Positions 34,940 through 43,037 of a stretch of DNA of 64,000 bases are shown here, piece by piece. The stretch covers positions 1,116,001 through 1,180,000 of the forward strand of contig NZ_JACHNB010000001.1 of NCBI RefSeq assembly GCF_014205225.1. The letters are read 5' to 3'. Below the pieces are notes generated by a model. That model did no database searches, had not been told where the DNA came from, and was given only the letters and a program-made list of their open reading frames with translations. Source of the stretch: Actinoplanes octamycinicus. Its GTDB lineage: Bacteria; Actinomycetota; Actinomycetes; Mycobacteriales; Micromonosporaceae. The position numbers and the translations under genes are program-made. Numbering within the stretch: position 1 is the stretch's first letter; each line of letters begins with the position of its first letter.

Positions 34940-35818
34940 TCACTCGGCGAGGTGCTCCACCGCCGTCCACGGCTCTTTCGCCGCGACCGTCGACCCGGCC
35001 GGGCACACCTTGCGGAAGTCGCACCAGCCGCAGAGCGACCCCGGGTTGGTCGGGAAGGCCTCGTCCGGGTCGGCGCCGGCGGCCACCGCTTTCTCCGCGG
35101 CCATGATGTCGGTGGCGGTCTCCTCGGCCCGCCGCACCTGCCGGGCGAGCGACTCGTCGGTGTGCTCGTGCGCGGCCACCGTCCCGGTCGGCAGGTGGTG
35201 CAGCTCGACCCGGTAGCACGGCCGGCGGAAGACCCGCTGGGCGGCGTAGGCGTAGAGCGCCAGCGCGTGCGAGCCGCGGGCGTCATCGGCGTCCAGCCCG
35301 GTGCGGCCGGTCTTGTAGTCGACGATCACCGCCTCCGGCCCGGCCGGGCCCACCCGGCCGTCGATCCGGTCGGCCCGGCCGTTGAGCGCGAGCACCGATG
35401 TCTTGGCGGCGACCACCCGCTCGACGCCGAGCGGCTCGTCCTCCGGGTCGAGGGTCGCCACGTAGCTCTCCAGCCAGTCGAGAGCCCGCCGGTACGCCGC
35501 GCGCTCCAACTCGACGTCCCGGTAGCCCTCCCGGACCCAGGTGCTTTTCAGCAGGGTGGGCAGCGCCTCCGGCTGGCGGCGCTCGACGGGCAGCGCATAC
35601 CAGTTCTTCAGGGCGGTGTGCACGCTGGCGCCCAGCGAGTTGTGCGCCCAGGGCGGGCCCTTGGGCGGGGTGGGCCGGTCGACGTACGCATAGCGATAGC
35701 GCCGGGGGCAGTCGAGGTAGGCCCCGAGCTTGCTGGGGGTGCAGACGAAGAGACGCTCGGGCATGCCGGCGAAGCCGAGTTGCTCGGGGACGGCGGCGCG
35801 GTTCCGGGTGGGAGGCAC
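34940..35818 (-). CDS. RecB-family PD-(D/E)XK nuclease with Fe-S cysteines
   Basis: A 292-residue nuclease of the Cas4/RecB type. The active site is visible as ADRIDG (about 148-153) and VIVDYKTG (about 163-170). One cysteine in DCPRRYRYAY (Cys37) and three in CGWCDFRKVCP (about 263-273) form the [4Fe-4S] staple seen in AddB and Cas4. No cas genes or CRISPR are nearby, so this is the stand-alone chromosomal RecB-like exonuclease of actinobacteria, presumably in DNA repair. Convergent with the MpaB gene, with two bases between stop codons at most. Confidence 0.9.
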   Translation of the reverse strand: MPPTRNRAAVPEQLGFAGMPERLFVCTPSKLGAYLDCPRRYRYAYVDRPTPPKGPPWAHNSLGASVHTALKNWYALPVERRQPEALPTLLKSTWVREGYRDVELERAAYRRALDWLESYVATLDPEDEPLGVERVVAAKTSVLALNGRADRIDGRVGPAGPEAVIVDYKTGRTGLDADDARGSHALALYAYAAQRVFRRPCYRVELHHLPTGTVAAHEHTDESLARQVRRAEETATDIMAAEKAVAAGADPDEAFPTNPGSLCGWCDFRKVCPAGSTVAAKEPWTAVEHLAE

Positions 35819-35853
35819 GCGACAATCCTGCCAGCACCCCCCGACAAGAACCG

Positions 35854-36471
35854 TCAGAGGCGCGGCGCGTAAACCTGCACGAAGGCGAAGATCGCGTCCG
35901 CGATGAGCTGCACCGCGATCGCCGCGAGCAGCAGACCGGCGATCCGGGTGAGCACCTCGATGCCGGCCGGCCGGAGCAGCTTCACGATCAGTCCGGAGAA
36001 GCGCAGCACCAGCCAGACGGTGGCCATCACGGCCAGGATCGCGGCGCCCAGGATCAGATACTCGTCCAGGCTCTCGGCGCGCTGCACGAAGAGCATGGTG
36101 GCGACGATCGCGCCGGGCCCGGCCAGCAGCGGCGTGCCGAGCGGGACCAGCGCCACGTTGCTGGTGCCGGCCTGCTCGGCCGGCTCGTCGGTCTTGCCGG
36201 TGAGCAGCTGCAGGGCGACCAGCACCAGCAGCAGGCCACCGGCCGCCTGCAGGGACGGCAGCTGCACGTGCAGGTAGTCCAGCAGGGTCTGCCCGGCGAC
36301 CGCGAACCCGACGATCACGCCGAGGGCGAGCAGCACCGCCTGGGTGCCGGCCCGGTTGCGGGCCTTCGCGGGCATGGCGCCGGTCAGCGCGAGGAAGACC
36401 GGGACCATACCGGGCGGATCGACGATCACCAGCAGGGTCACGAAGAACTCGCCGAACAGCTTGAGGTTCAC
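35854..36471 (-). CDS. MarC-family integral membrane protein
   Basis: A 205-residue protein with six hydrophobic helices. FFVTLLVIVDPPGMVPVFLA at residues 8-27 and PLGTPLLAGPGAIVATMLF near 113-131 are the two inverted-repeat signatures of the MarC/SNARE-like family. The family was once linked to multiple antibiotic resistance, a link later withdrawn; the transported substrate is unknown. Confidence 0.92.
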   Translation of the reverse strand: MNLKLFGEFFVTLLVIVDPPGMVPVFLALTGAMPAKARNRAGTQAVLLALGVIVGFAVAGQTLLDYLHVQLPSLQAAGGLLLVLVALQLLTGKTDEPAEQAGTSNVALVPLGTPLLAGPGAIVATMLFVQRAESLDEYLILGAAILAVMATVWLVLRFSGLIVKLLRPAGIEVLTRIAGLLLAAIAVQLIADAIFAFVQVYAPRL

Positions 36472-36522
36472 CCGATCAAGGTAGGGTGCGGCACTCGTTC
36501 GCGCAGGCTGGTGCGGCGATCG

Positions 36523-37377
36523 TCACCCGAGGACGGGAACACCGGTGGCCGCGGCGGCGATCTTCTCGAAGACCTCCGGGGCGGTCACGAAGGCGCCGAG
36601 CTGGACCGTCTTGTGCGTACCGTGGAAATCGGACGAGCCGGTGACCACCAGACCCAACCGGTCGGCCAGCGATCTGATCTCGTCCCGCTCCGCGGGCGAA
36701 TGGTCCTCGTGGTCGGCCTCCAGGCCGAACAGGCCGGCATCGGCCAGCTCCACGATCAGCTCGTCCGGCACCACCCGCCCGCGCTTGGTCGCCCGCGGGT
36801 GCGCGAAGACCGGCACCCCACCGGCCGCCCGCACCGCCGCGACCGCTTCGAACACATCAAGATCCGTTTTCGGTACGAAGTAGCGCGCGCCCAGCCAGGT
36901 CGAAGCGAACGCCTCGGTGGTGCTGGCCACCAGCCCGGCCCGGATCAGCGCCTGCGCGATGTGCGGCCGGCCGACCGAGCCACCCGCCGCGTACCCGTGC
37001 ACCTCGTCCCAGGTGATCGGCACCCCGTCGGCCCGCAGTTTCTCCACGATCCGCTCGCCGCGCTGCTCCCGGTCGGTGCGCAGCAGCAGCATGGCCCGGG
37101 CCAGCGCCGGCTCGGACGGGTCGAAGAGGTAGGCCAGCAGGTGCAGCGAGATCGACGGCTGCACGCCGTGCCACCGGCAGGACAGCTCGGCCCCGCGGAC
37201 CAGGCGGAGTCCGGCCGGCCGGGCCGCCTCGGCTGCCGCCCAGCCACCCGTGGTGTCGTGGTCGGTGATCGCCATGACGTCCAGCCCGGCCGCCGCGCCC
37301 GCCCGGACCAGCTCGGCCGGGGTGAACGTGCCGTCGCTGGCGGTGGAATGGCAGTGCAGATCGATCCGGCTGTTCAG
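36523..37377 (-). CDS. PHP-domain metal-dependent phosphoesterase
   Basis: A 284-residue PHP enzyme: IDLHCHSTASDGTF (5-18), ITDHDTTGG, RGAELS, VFAHPRA and GSSDFHGTHK provide the metal ligands in order. Relatives hydrolyse 3',5'-bisphosphonucleosides or nucleoside 5'-phosphates (YciV/RNase AM type). No ATG, GTG or TTG lies just before the domain. A CTG at 37377, with GAGGGAG at good spacing and overlapping the TGA of the upstream PH-domain gene (CTGA), is the best start. It is therefore coupled to that gene. Confidence 0.85.
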   Translation of the reverse strand: MNSRIDLHCHSTASDGTFTPAELVRAGAAAGLDVMAITDHDTTGGWAAAEAARPAGLRLVRGAELSCRWHGVQPSISLHLLAYLFDPSEPALARAMLLLRTDREQRGERIVEKLRADGVPITWDEVHGYAAGGSVGRPHIAQALIRAGLVASTTEAFASTWLGARYFVPKTDLDVFEAVAAVRAAGGVPVFAHPRATKRGRVVPDELIVELADAGLFGLEADHEDHSPAERDEIRSLADRLGLVVTGSSDFHGTHKTVQLGAFVTAPEVFEKIAAAATGVPVLG

Positions 37378-38144
37378 GCGTCGTCTCCCTCGTCGTCCTT
37401 GCCCAGCCGGGCCTCGACCGCCTGCGGCTCGTACATCTCCTCGACCACCCGGAGATACAACTCGTTCGGGTTCGGCAGGTGCTTGACCTCGCGCAACGCC
37501 TGGTCCTGGCCGGCCGACTCGAGCACGAACGTGCCGTAACTCAGCATCCGACCGAGGGCGGACTGCTCGTACTTCATGTCGGTGACCCGGAGCAGCGGCA
37601 TCATCGCCACCTTGCGGGTGACGATGCCGTTGACCACCATCACCCGTTTGTTGGTCAGGATGAAACGGTCGAAATACCAGTCGAAGACCTTCCAGGCGAC
37701 CCAGCTGATCACGCCGAGCCAGATCAGCACCGCGACGGTCACCATGCCGTCCACGTTCTGCCGGGTCAGGAAGCCGGCCAGATAGCCGAGCAGGAGGGTC
37801 GCGCCGGCGCCGATGCCGAGCGGCGCGGACAGGTGGATCCAGTGCCGTTTCCACTCACCGCGGTAGCGCTCGGTGGGGAAGAGATAGCGGGCGACCAGTG
37901 TGGTCGGTTCATCCTCCAGGGGGAGGAAACGCCGCGGACCGCCACTGCGGTCGAGGCCCTCGAGCTCCTCCGCGGTGAAGGTGGGGTCCTCGAACTCGAC
38001 CCGCTCCTCGGTATAGGTCTCGGCGTGTGTCCGACCAGGATCGGTGTCCTCCATCGCGGGGTCCCGAAACCGGAAGTCGTCGTCGTCATCCCGAGAGCGA
38101 TGGCCGCCCTCGCCTCGCGGGTCGCGCGGCTCACCAGGATCCAT
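37374..38144 (-). CDS. PH-domain membrane protein (YdbS/bPH2-like)
   Basis: A 256-residue protein: an acidic, Arg-rich N-terminus (1 to about 85), two membrane helices (APLGIGAGATLLLGYLAGFL near 105-124 and VTVAVLIWLGVISWVAWKVF near 134-153), then a bacterial PH domain (DRFILTNKRVMVVNGIVTRK, LLRVTDMKYEQSALGRMLSYG). These proteins act in envelope or stress signalling but mechanisms are not established. It starts nine bases after the 52-codon gene and is coupled to the PHP gene. Confidence 0.85.
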   Translation of the reverse strand: MDPGEPRDPRGEGGHRSRDDDDDFRFRDPAMEDTDPGRTHAETYTEERVEFEDPTFTAEELEGLDRSGGPRRFLPLEDEPTTLVARYLFPTERYRGEWKRHWIHLSAPLGIGAGATLLLGYLAGFLTRQNVDGMVTVAVLIWLGVISWVAWKVFDWYFDRFILTNKRVMVVNGIVTRKVAMMPLLRVTDMKYEQSALGRMLSYGTFVLESAGQDQALREVKHLPNPNELYLRVVEEMYEPQAVEARLGKDDEGDDA

Positions 38145-38153
38145 GTAGAGATG

Positions 38154-38312
38154 CTACGCGACGAGGTCGGTGAAGAAGGTGCCGAAGCCTCGGGCGATGT
38201 CCGCGATCGTGCCTCCGAGTGACTCGAAGACGGCGGCGGCCGATCTCGGGTTGAAGGCGATGAAGAAGATCAAGAACGCAATACCAAGCCAGGTGAGGAC
38301 CTTCTTGATCAT
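38154..38312 (-). CDS. 52-residue single-helix membrane protein
   Basis: A small protein below usual length cut-offs: MIKKVLTWLGIAFLIFFIAF, then NPRSAAAVFESLGG and an amphipathic C-terminus ending FFTDLVA. One membrane helix spans about residues 5-20. A strong ribosome binding site (AGGAGAAGG) precedes the ATG, and the stop lies nine bases before the PH-domain gene, so the two are probably one operon. Similar short proteins occur at this place in other actinobacteria (from memory). Function unknown. Confidence 0.75.
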   Translation of the reverse strand: MIKKVLTWLGIAFLIFFIAFNPRSAAAVFESLGGTIADIARGFGTFFTDLVA

Positions 38313-38420
38313 GGCGGGCCTTCTCCTCTGGTGCGGGTGACAATCAGCGCCGCGGCAGTACTGACGGTATCAGCTTGGTCGCTTCGTGTGAACAAAGTAC
38401 CCAGAAAGCCGATTCTCCGG

Positions 38421-39083
38421 TCACACACGACCGTGCAGGTACGGCGAGGGCGCTCCGAACACCAGCTCGGGCGGCACTCCCTCGGAGAGATCGTGCAGGA
38501 CGACATGCTCCGCGAGGAGATAGCCCGCGCTTGCCGGCCACGCTACCGCATAGAGCCACATTCCCTTGGCCTCACTCACGTACGCGCTTCGATCCTCCGG
38601 TGACTTGACACACCACAGAGGAGTCGGGTGTCCGCCCACTTTGATCTTCGCGTGCGGACCGGATCCGGCGCCGTGGTCGGAGAGCGTCTCGGAGAGCAGA
38701 TAGCCCGGGTCGAGGCCGGGGATGCCGGCGAACCGGGTGCCCAGGCCGACGCCCGGCTGCTCGGCGATGAAGACCAGATCAGCCGGCCCGCCGCCGAGCG
38801 GCTCCGGCCCGCTGCAGGCGAGCGCGGTGGCGCGGACCCCGGAACGGTCGTCACCCGCCCAGCCGACCCCGGTGACCGTCCACCCGGGAGGCAGCGGCCA
38901 GGGCCCCCAGAGCGGGATCCGCTCCGGGGCGGCCGACGACTCCCGCAGCACCGTCCCGACGATCTCCGCGCTGATGTGCTCGGCGACATGGAACGGGGGG
39001 ACGTCGCCACAGTTGTCGCAGCGCCAGTTGCTGTGCATCAGGTCCGGCTTCCGAACCTGAGCAGCGCATCTGGGGCAACTCAC
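38421..39083 (-). CDS. actinobacterial zinc-finger protein (DUF6758-like)
   Basis: A 220-residue soluble protein. It opens with a zinc ribbon (VSCPRCAAQVRKPDLMHSNW then CDNCG, two CxxC pairs), followed by a domain rich in Trp and Pro: IPLWGPWPLPPGWTVTGVGW and GGPADLVFIAEQPGVGLG. This pattern fits an uncharacterised family widespread in Streptomyces and relatives near PHP and PH-domain genes. The start is a GTG at 39083; upstream frame is not conserved-looking. No enzyme motif is visible. Confidence 0.8.
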   Translation of the reverse strand: MSCPRCAAQVRKPDLMHSNWRCDNCGDVPPFHVAEHISAEIVGTVLRESSAAPERIPLWGPWPLPPGWTVTGVGWAGDDRSGVRATALACSGPEPLGGGPADLVFIAEQPGVGLGTRFAGIPGLDPGYLLSETLSDHGAGSGPHAKIKVGGHPTPLWCVKSPEDRSAYVSEAKGMWLYAVAWPASAGYLLAEHVVLHDLSEGVPPELVFGAPSPYLHGRV

Positions 39084-39329
39084 CGTGACACCCACACCCC
39101 ATACCGTGCTGGTCCGGGCAGCCCCCGTCAAGCGGATCGGCAGAACACGGAAACCAGGGGCGGATGACACACCGCCGGGTGTACGGGTCGGCGACGCGAG
39201 CGCACCTGGAGGGATTCGGCCTTGACCGGGGCCGTTCGCGGGTTAGGCTGTCGCATCGGTGATGCCGACGGACGCTTCACGCCGGCGATGCGGTGCTCCT
39301 GACCGGAGACGTTCCCGACAGGAGACGCA

Positions 39330-39410
39330 ATGAGCGGCGGGGCCCTCCCCGGCACCCGCCGCCCACGCTCTGTTGGGAAAGAGTTTGCCTTACCGTCCGT
39401 ATCCATGTGA
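39330..39410 (+). CDS. possible 26-residue peptide
   Basis: ATG 39330 follows CAGGAGACGCA, a good ribosome binding site. It encodes a basic peptide beginning MSGGALPGTRRPRSVGKEF and ending in SVSM, and includes one TTA codon, rare in high-GC actinobacteria. It ends 12 bases before the CRP-type site. It could be a leader or regulatory peptide; coding status is unproven. Confidence 0.3.
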   Translation: MSGGALPGTRRPRSVGKEFALPSVSM

Positions 39411-39422
39411 AGGACTTTCGGA

Positions 39423-39438
39423 TGTGACCCAGGTCACA
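39423..39438. promoter_or_regulatory. CRP/cAMP-receptor-type operator
   Basis: TGTGACCCAGGTCACA is an exact TGTGA-N6-TCACA palindrome, the CRP consensus also used by mycobacterial and Streptomyces Crp. It lies about 290 bases upstream of trx and 340 from the divergent zinc-finger gene. Confidence 0.55.
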
Positions 39439-39728
39439 TTTAGGTTTATTTACAGATTCTTTCGGCCGCTGGTCGCGCTCCCACGGACGGTGCAGAGGCT
39501 GGGCAAATAGCCCAGATCACGTGATCATGGCGCGAATCACCTGCGGGGCGCTGTCGGCAAACTGACACCGGTCGCCTACTATCAGTTACGATAAGGACTC
39601 CGAGGTCGCCGCGCCGGCCCCGCCGCCGAAGGTGCCGCACGCCACGTGTCGCGGGCCGCGGAACGGGAATGGTGAAGAGGTACCAGGAGTTTCAACCGAC
39701 GAAAGCGATTCCCGCAGACGGAGGCATC

Positions 39729-40142
39729 ATGGCGACGGTTACGCTGACCACAGCGAACTTCGACGAGGTCACCAGCAAGGACGGCATCGTGCTGGTCGAC
39801 TTCTGGGCCAGCTGGTGCGGGCCCTGCGTGCGCTTCGCACCGACCTACGAGCGTTCCTCGGAGAAGCACCCGGAGATCACCTTCGGCAAGGTGGACACCG
39901 AGGCCGAGGCGGCCCTCGCCGCCAAGTTCGACATCCGGTCGATCCCGACGATCATGGCGGTGCGCGACGGCATCGTGGTGTTCGCCCAGCCCGGAGCGCT
40001 CCCCGAGTCGGCCCTGGAGAGCCTGATCGAGAAGGTCGAGCAGCTCGACATGGACGAGGTGCGCGAGCAGATCGCCGCGCACAAGAAGGCGCACGACCCC
40101 AAGGCGCGCAGCGCCGAGGAGCCCGCTCGCGCAGCGAGCTGA
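39729..40142 (+). CDS. trx: thioredoxin
   Basis: A 137-residue thioredoxin with the redox site WASWCGPCVRF (Cys30 and Cys33) and the cis-proline loop RSIPTIMAV. The C-terminal 30 residues (IAAHKKAHDPKARSAEEPAR) are a charged extension beyond the usual 105-residue fold. The start at ATG 39729 follows CGGAGG; an in-frame ATG 20 codons upstream is less likely. It reduces protein disulfides in the cytoplasm; no thioredoxin reductase is adjacent, so this is probably a secondary thioredoxin. Confidence 0.93.
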   Translation: MATVTLTTANFDEVTSKDGIVLVDFWASWCGPCVRFAPTYERSSEKHPEITFGKVDTEAEAALAAKFDIRSIPTIMAVRDGIVVFAQPGALPESALESLIEKVEQLDMDEVREQIAAHKKAHDPKARSAEEPARAAS

Positions 40143-40158
40143 CCAGCACAAACTTCAG

Positions 40159-40194
40159 GCCCGCGGACCGGTCACGGTCCGCGGGCCTTTTGTT
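40159..40194 (+). terminator. terminator of trx
   Basis: A perfect 13-bp stem (40159-40171 with 40176-40188, loop GTCA) followed by TTTTGTTTT, the most classical intrinsic terminator in the window. Confidence 0.88.
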
Positions 40195-40276
40195 TTCCGC
40201 CTTCGGTACGCCGGCCGTGTCCACAGTCTCCGGAAGTGGTGGACACGGGTCTCGTACGTGTGTTCGAATAGCCGCC

Positions 40277-42220
40277 ATGCGATGGTCCAACCTGTCGGCC
40301 GGCCCCGATTCGTCGGTCGGCCCCGACGACGGCTCGCTCCTGGACAGGGCAGTGCCGGCGGCTCCACCCCTGCCGCTGGCGCTGCCCGGCGCGACCGTCC
40401 GCACCTTCGACACCCCCGGGTTCGCCGGCATGACGTTCTACGAGATCCGCGCCAAGTCGCTGATCAACCGGGTGCCCGGCGCCTCCCGGGTGCCGTTCGA
40501 GTGGACCGTCAACCCCTATCGCGGCTGCTCCCACGCCTGCACCTACTGCCTGTCCGGCGACACCCCGATCCTGCTCGCCGACGGCACCACCCGGCCGCTC
40601 GCGCAGCTGCGCCCGGGCGACTCGGTGATGGGCACGATGGGCGCCGGCCCGCACCGGCGCTATGTGCCGACCACCGTGCTCGACCACTGGGCGACCAGCA
40701 AGCCGGCCTTCCGGGTCACCCTGTCCGACGGCACCCGCCTGGTCTCCAGCGGCGACCACCGGTTCCTCACCGACCGCGGCTGGCGGCACGTGAGCCCGGC
40801 CGAGCCGCACCAGCCGGCACTGGCCGTCGGCGACCTGATGTTCGGTGTCGGCCACTTCGCCGAGCCGCCCAAGGAGTCCCCCGACTACCAGGCCGGTTTC
40901 CTCTGCGGCCTGCTGCGCGGCGACGCCGCCGGCCGGGCCACCCGGCAGGGTGACGCCTGGGTCCGCGCCGACCGCTACCTGGAGGACGTCTCGCTGCCCG
41001 ACGCGCTGCGCTGGCCCGAGCTGCCGTCCGGCGAGTGGTTCCGCGGCTTCCTGGCCGGTGCGTTCGGCGCGGTCGGCCGGGCCGAGCGGCTCGCCCTCAC
41101 CTTCGAGAGCACCGACCGGATCTACCTGCGCTGGATCACCGAGGCACTCACCCACCTGGGGCTGACCAGCCGCACCCCGGTGCGCTGCCACGCCGGCCGT
41201 CCCGGCCGGGTGGAGACCGGCCGCGACCTGTGGGCCGCGCTGCGTTTCCGGCACCTCACCGGCGTGCTGGACGCCCCGCTGGACGCCTCCGGCGTCGGGG
41301 TGCGGGCCGACCGCCGGCTCGCCGTCGCCGACATCGAGGACCTCGGACTCACCCTGCCGCTCTTCGACATCTCCACCGGCACCGGCGACTTCATCGCCGA
41401 CGGCGTGGTCAGCCACAACTGCTTCGCCCGCGGCACCCACAAATACCTGGACCTCGACCCCGGCCACGACTTCGACACCCGGGTCGTGGTGAAGGTGAAC
41501 GCCGGCGAGCTGATCCGCCGGGAGCTGGCCGACCGCCGCTGGTCCGGCGCCCCGATCGCGATGGGCACCAACGTCGACGTCTACCAGCGCGCCGAGGGCC
41601 GTTACCGGTTGATGCCGGAGATCCTCACCGCGTTGCGCGACCACGCCAACCCGTTCTCCATCCTCACCAAGGGCACGCTGATCCTGCGCGACCTGGAGCT
41701 GCTGCGTCAGGCCGCCGAGGTGACCCGGGTCAGCCTGGCCTTCTCGATCGGTTTCGTCGACGAGCGGGTCTGGCGCTCCGCCGAGCCCGGCACCCCCAGC
41801 CCACGCCGCCGCCTCGACGCGGTCCGCCGGCTCACCGACGCCGGCTTCCCGGTCGGCGTCCTGCTGGCCCCGATCCTCCCCGGCCTCACCGACACTGAGG
41901 ACTCCATTGACGAGACGGTCAGCGCGATCGCCGCGGCCGGCGCCACCAGCGTCACCCCGATCCCGCTGCACCTGCGCCCCGGCGCCCGCGAGTGGTATGC
42001 GTCGTGGCTGGCCCGGGAGTACCCGCAGCTGGTCCCCCGCCACCGAGCCCTGTTCGCCAACGGCGCCTACTCCCCCCGCGCCTACCAGGACGAGCTGACC
42101 GCCCGCGTCCGCATCGCGGCCCGCCGCCACGGCCTGCACCGCCCCACCAACGCCCAGTTCCGCTCCCTGTCCGCCGAGGAGCCGCCCACCCCACAGCCCA
42201 CCCAGCTCACCCTCCTCTGA
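40277..42220 (+). CDS. intein-containing Rv2578c-family radical SAM protein
   Basis: A 647-residue precursor. Exteins: residues 1-90 and 382-647. When joined they give CSHACTYCFARGTHKYLD, a radical SAM Cx3Cx2C motif that binds [4Fe-4S]; downstream are TNVDVYQRAEGRYRLM, FSILTKGTLILRDLELL and LAPILPGLTD, as in SplB-like/Rv2578c proteins. The true function of this family is unknown. The intein (residues 91-381) begins CLSGDTPILLADG and ends VVSHN, so the third cluster cysteine is the splice +1 nucleophile (Cys382). The enzyme cannot bind its cluster until splicing. The start at ATG 40277 follows the trx terminator; the longer frame upstream is not coding. Confidence 0.93.
   Translation: MRWSNLSAGPDSSVGPDDGSLLDRAVPAAPPLPLALPGATVRTFDTPGFAGMTFYEIRAKSLINRVPGASRVPFEWTVNPYRGCSHACTYCLSGDTPILLADGTTRPLAQLRPGDSVMGTMGAGPHRRYVPTTVLDHWATSKPAFRVTLSDGTRLVSSGDHRFLTDRGWRHVSPAEPHQPALAVGDLMFGVGHFAEPPKESPDYQAGFLCGLLRGDAAGRATRQGDAWVRADRYLEDVSLPDALRWPELPSGEWFRGFLAGAFGAVGRAERLALTFESTDRIYLRWITEALTHLGLTSRTPVRCHAGRPGRVETGRDLWAALRFRHLTGVLDAPLDASGVGVRADRRLAVADIEDLGLTLPLFDISTGTGDFIADGVVSHNCFARGTHKYLDLDPGHDFDTRVVVKVNAGELIRRELADRRWSGAPIAMGTNVDVYQRAEGRYRLMPEILTALRDHANPFSILTKGTLILRDLELLRQAAEVTRVSLAFSIGFVDERVWRSAEPGTPSPRRRLDAVRRLTDAGFPVGVLLAPILPGLTDTEDSIDETVSAIAAAGATSVTPIPLHLRPGAREWYASWLAREYPQLVPRHRALFANGAYSPRAYQDELTARVRIAARRHGLHRPTNAQFRSLSAEEPPTPQPTQLTLL
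40547..41419 (+). mobile_element. intein (291 residues) with decayed LAGLIDADG region
   Basis: Splicing blocks: N-terminal CLSGDTPILLADG (block A), SDGTRLVSSGDHRFLTDRGW with the TxxH-like GDH (block B), C-terminal LFDISTGTGDFIADG (block F) and GVVSHN followed by Cys (block G, penultimate His-Asn). The middle has AGFLCGLLRGDA and RGFLAGAFGAVG where LAGLIDADG motifs belong; the first keeps an acidic residue, the second has lost it, so homing nuclease activity is probably gone. Confidence 0.88.
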
Positions 42221-43037
42221 CCCTGCCTGGCCACACATCGCTGGCCGCGCCCCGCCCGAGCCGCCGCCCCTGTCCCGGCTGCGCGGCATGGCCCCGGCAC
42301 CGCGGCATGGCCTCACGCGGGCCGGCACCACCCACGGCCTGGCCTCACGCACGGGTTTGAGTGCCACGCGGGCCGGCACCACACACGGCGGCACCACCGG
42401 CGGCCCGGCATCACCGGCGGCCCGGCCTCACGCGCGCGTTTCACCTGCTGCCCGGCGCCACGCGGCCCGCTTCACCCGCGGGCCGGCACCACCCACGGCT
42501 CGGTCTGCTTCACCCACGGTCCGGCGCCACACGGTCCGGCACCACCGGCGGCCCGGCACCGCCCGCGGCCCGGCCTCACGCGCGCGTTTCACCTGCTGCC
42601 CGGCGCCACGCGGCCCGCTTCACCCGCGGGCCGGCACCACCCACGGCTCGGTCTGCTTCACCCACGGTCCGGCGCCACACCGTCCGGCACCACCGGCGGC
42701 CCGGCACCGCCCGCGGCCCGGCCTCACGCGCGCGTTTCACCTGCTGCCCGACGCCACGCGGCCCGCTTCACCCGCGGGCCGGCACCACCCACGGCTCGGT
42801 CTGCTTCACCCACGGTCCGGCGCCACACCGTCCGGCACCACCGGCGGCCCGGCACCACCGGCGGCCCGGCCTCACGCGCGCGTTTCACCTGCTGCCCGAC
42901 GCCACGCGGCCCGCTTCACCCGCGGGCCGGCACCACCCACGGCTCGGTCTGCTTCACCCACGGTCCGGCACCACCCGCGGTCCGGGAACGGGTCGATCGA
43001 CGTGGGTGATGGGTGGGGAAGTGGATAAAGTCGAGGT
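42221..43037. other. gene-free region occupied mostly by a 148-bp tandem repeat
   Basis: 817 bases between the radical SAM gene and the CoA-binding gene. Apart from the repeat array, a short lead-in (42221-42404) shows related but degenerate GCCGGCACCAC motifs. No gene is supported. Confidence 0.6.
42405..42995. repeat. 148-bp tandem repeat, four copies
   Basis: The landmark GTTTCACCTGCTGCCC occurs at 42438, 42586, 42734 and 42882, exactly 148 bases apart. Copies are nearly identical. As 148 is not a multiple of three, the array cannot encode a repeated protein. Each unit contains several GC-rich near-palindromes such as CACCACCGGCGGCC. Confidence 0.93.

Larger units (their letters stand above)
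39084..39728 (+). other. divergent intergenic region upstream of trx
   Basis: 645 bases. Contents: a possible 26-codon ORF (39330-39410), a CRP-type operator (39423-39438), a 12-bp palindrome GATCACGTGATC (39515-39526) and an AT-rich patch (39438-39470) that is a good promoter candidate. No larger gene is supported. Confidence 0.5.

Noticed and set aside
34940..35818. Cas4
   Set aside because: The Fe-S RecB-like nuclease resembles Cas4 but no CRISPR or cas genes are in the window; the stand-alone actinobacterial RecB-like family fits better.
39240..39330. Riboswitch (c-di-AMP or cobalamin type) upstream of trx
   Set aside because: Several short pairings are possible but conserved core motifs of these classes could not be placed, and no regulated transporter follows.
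42405..42995. CRISPR array
   Set aside because: Repeats are directly adjacent with no unique spacers, units are 148 bp and no cas genes are near. The same reasoning excludes the 41-bp, 54-bp and 33-bp arrays.
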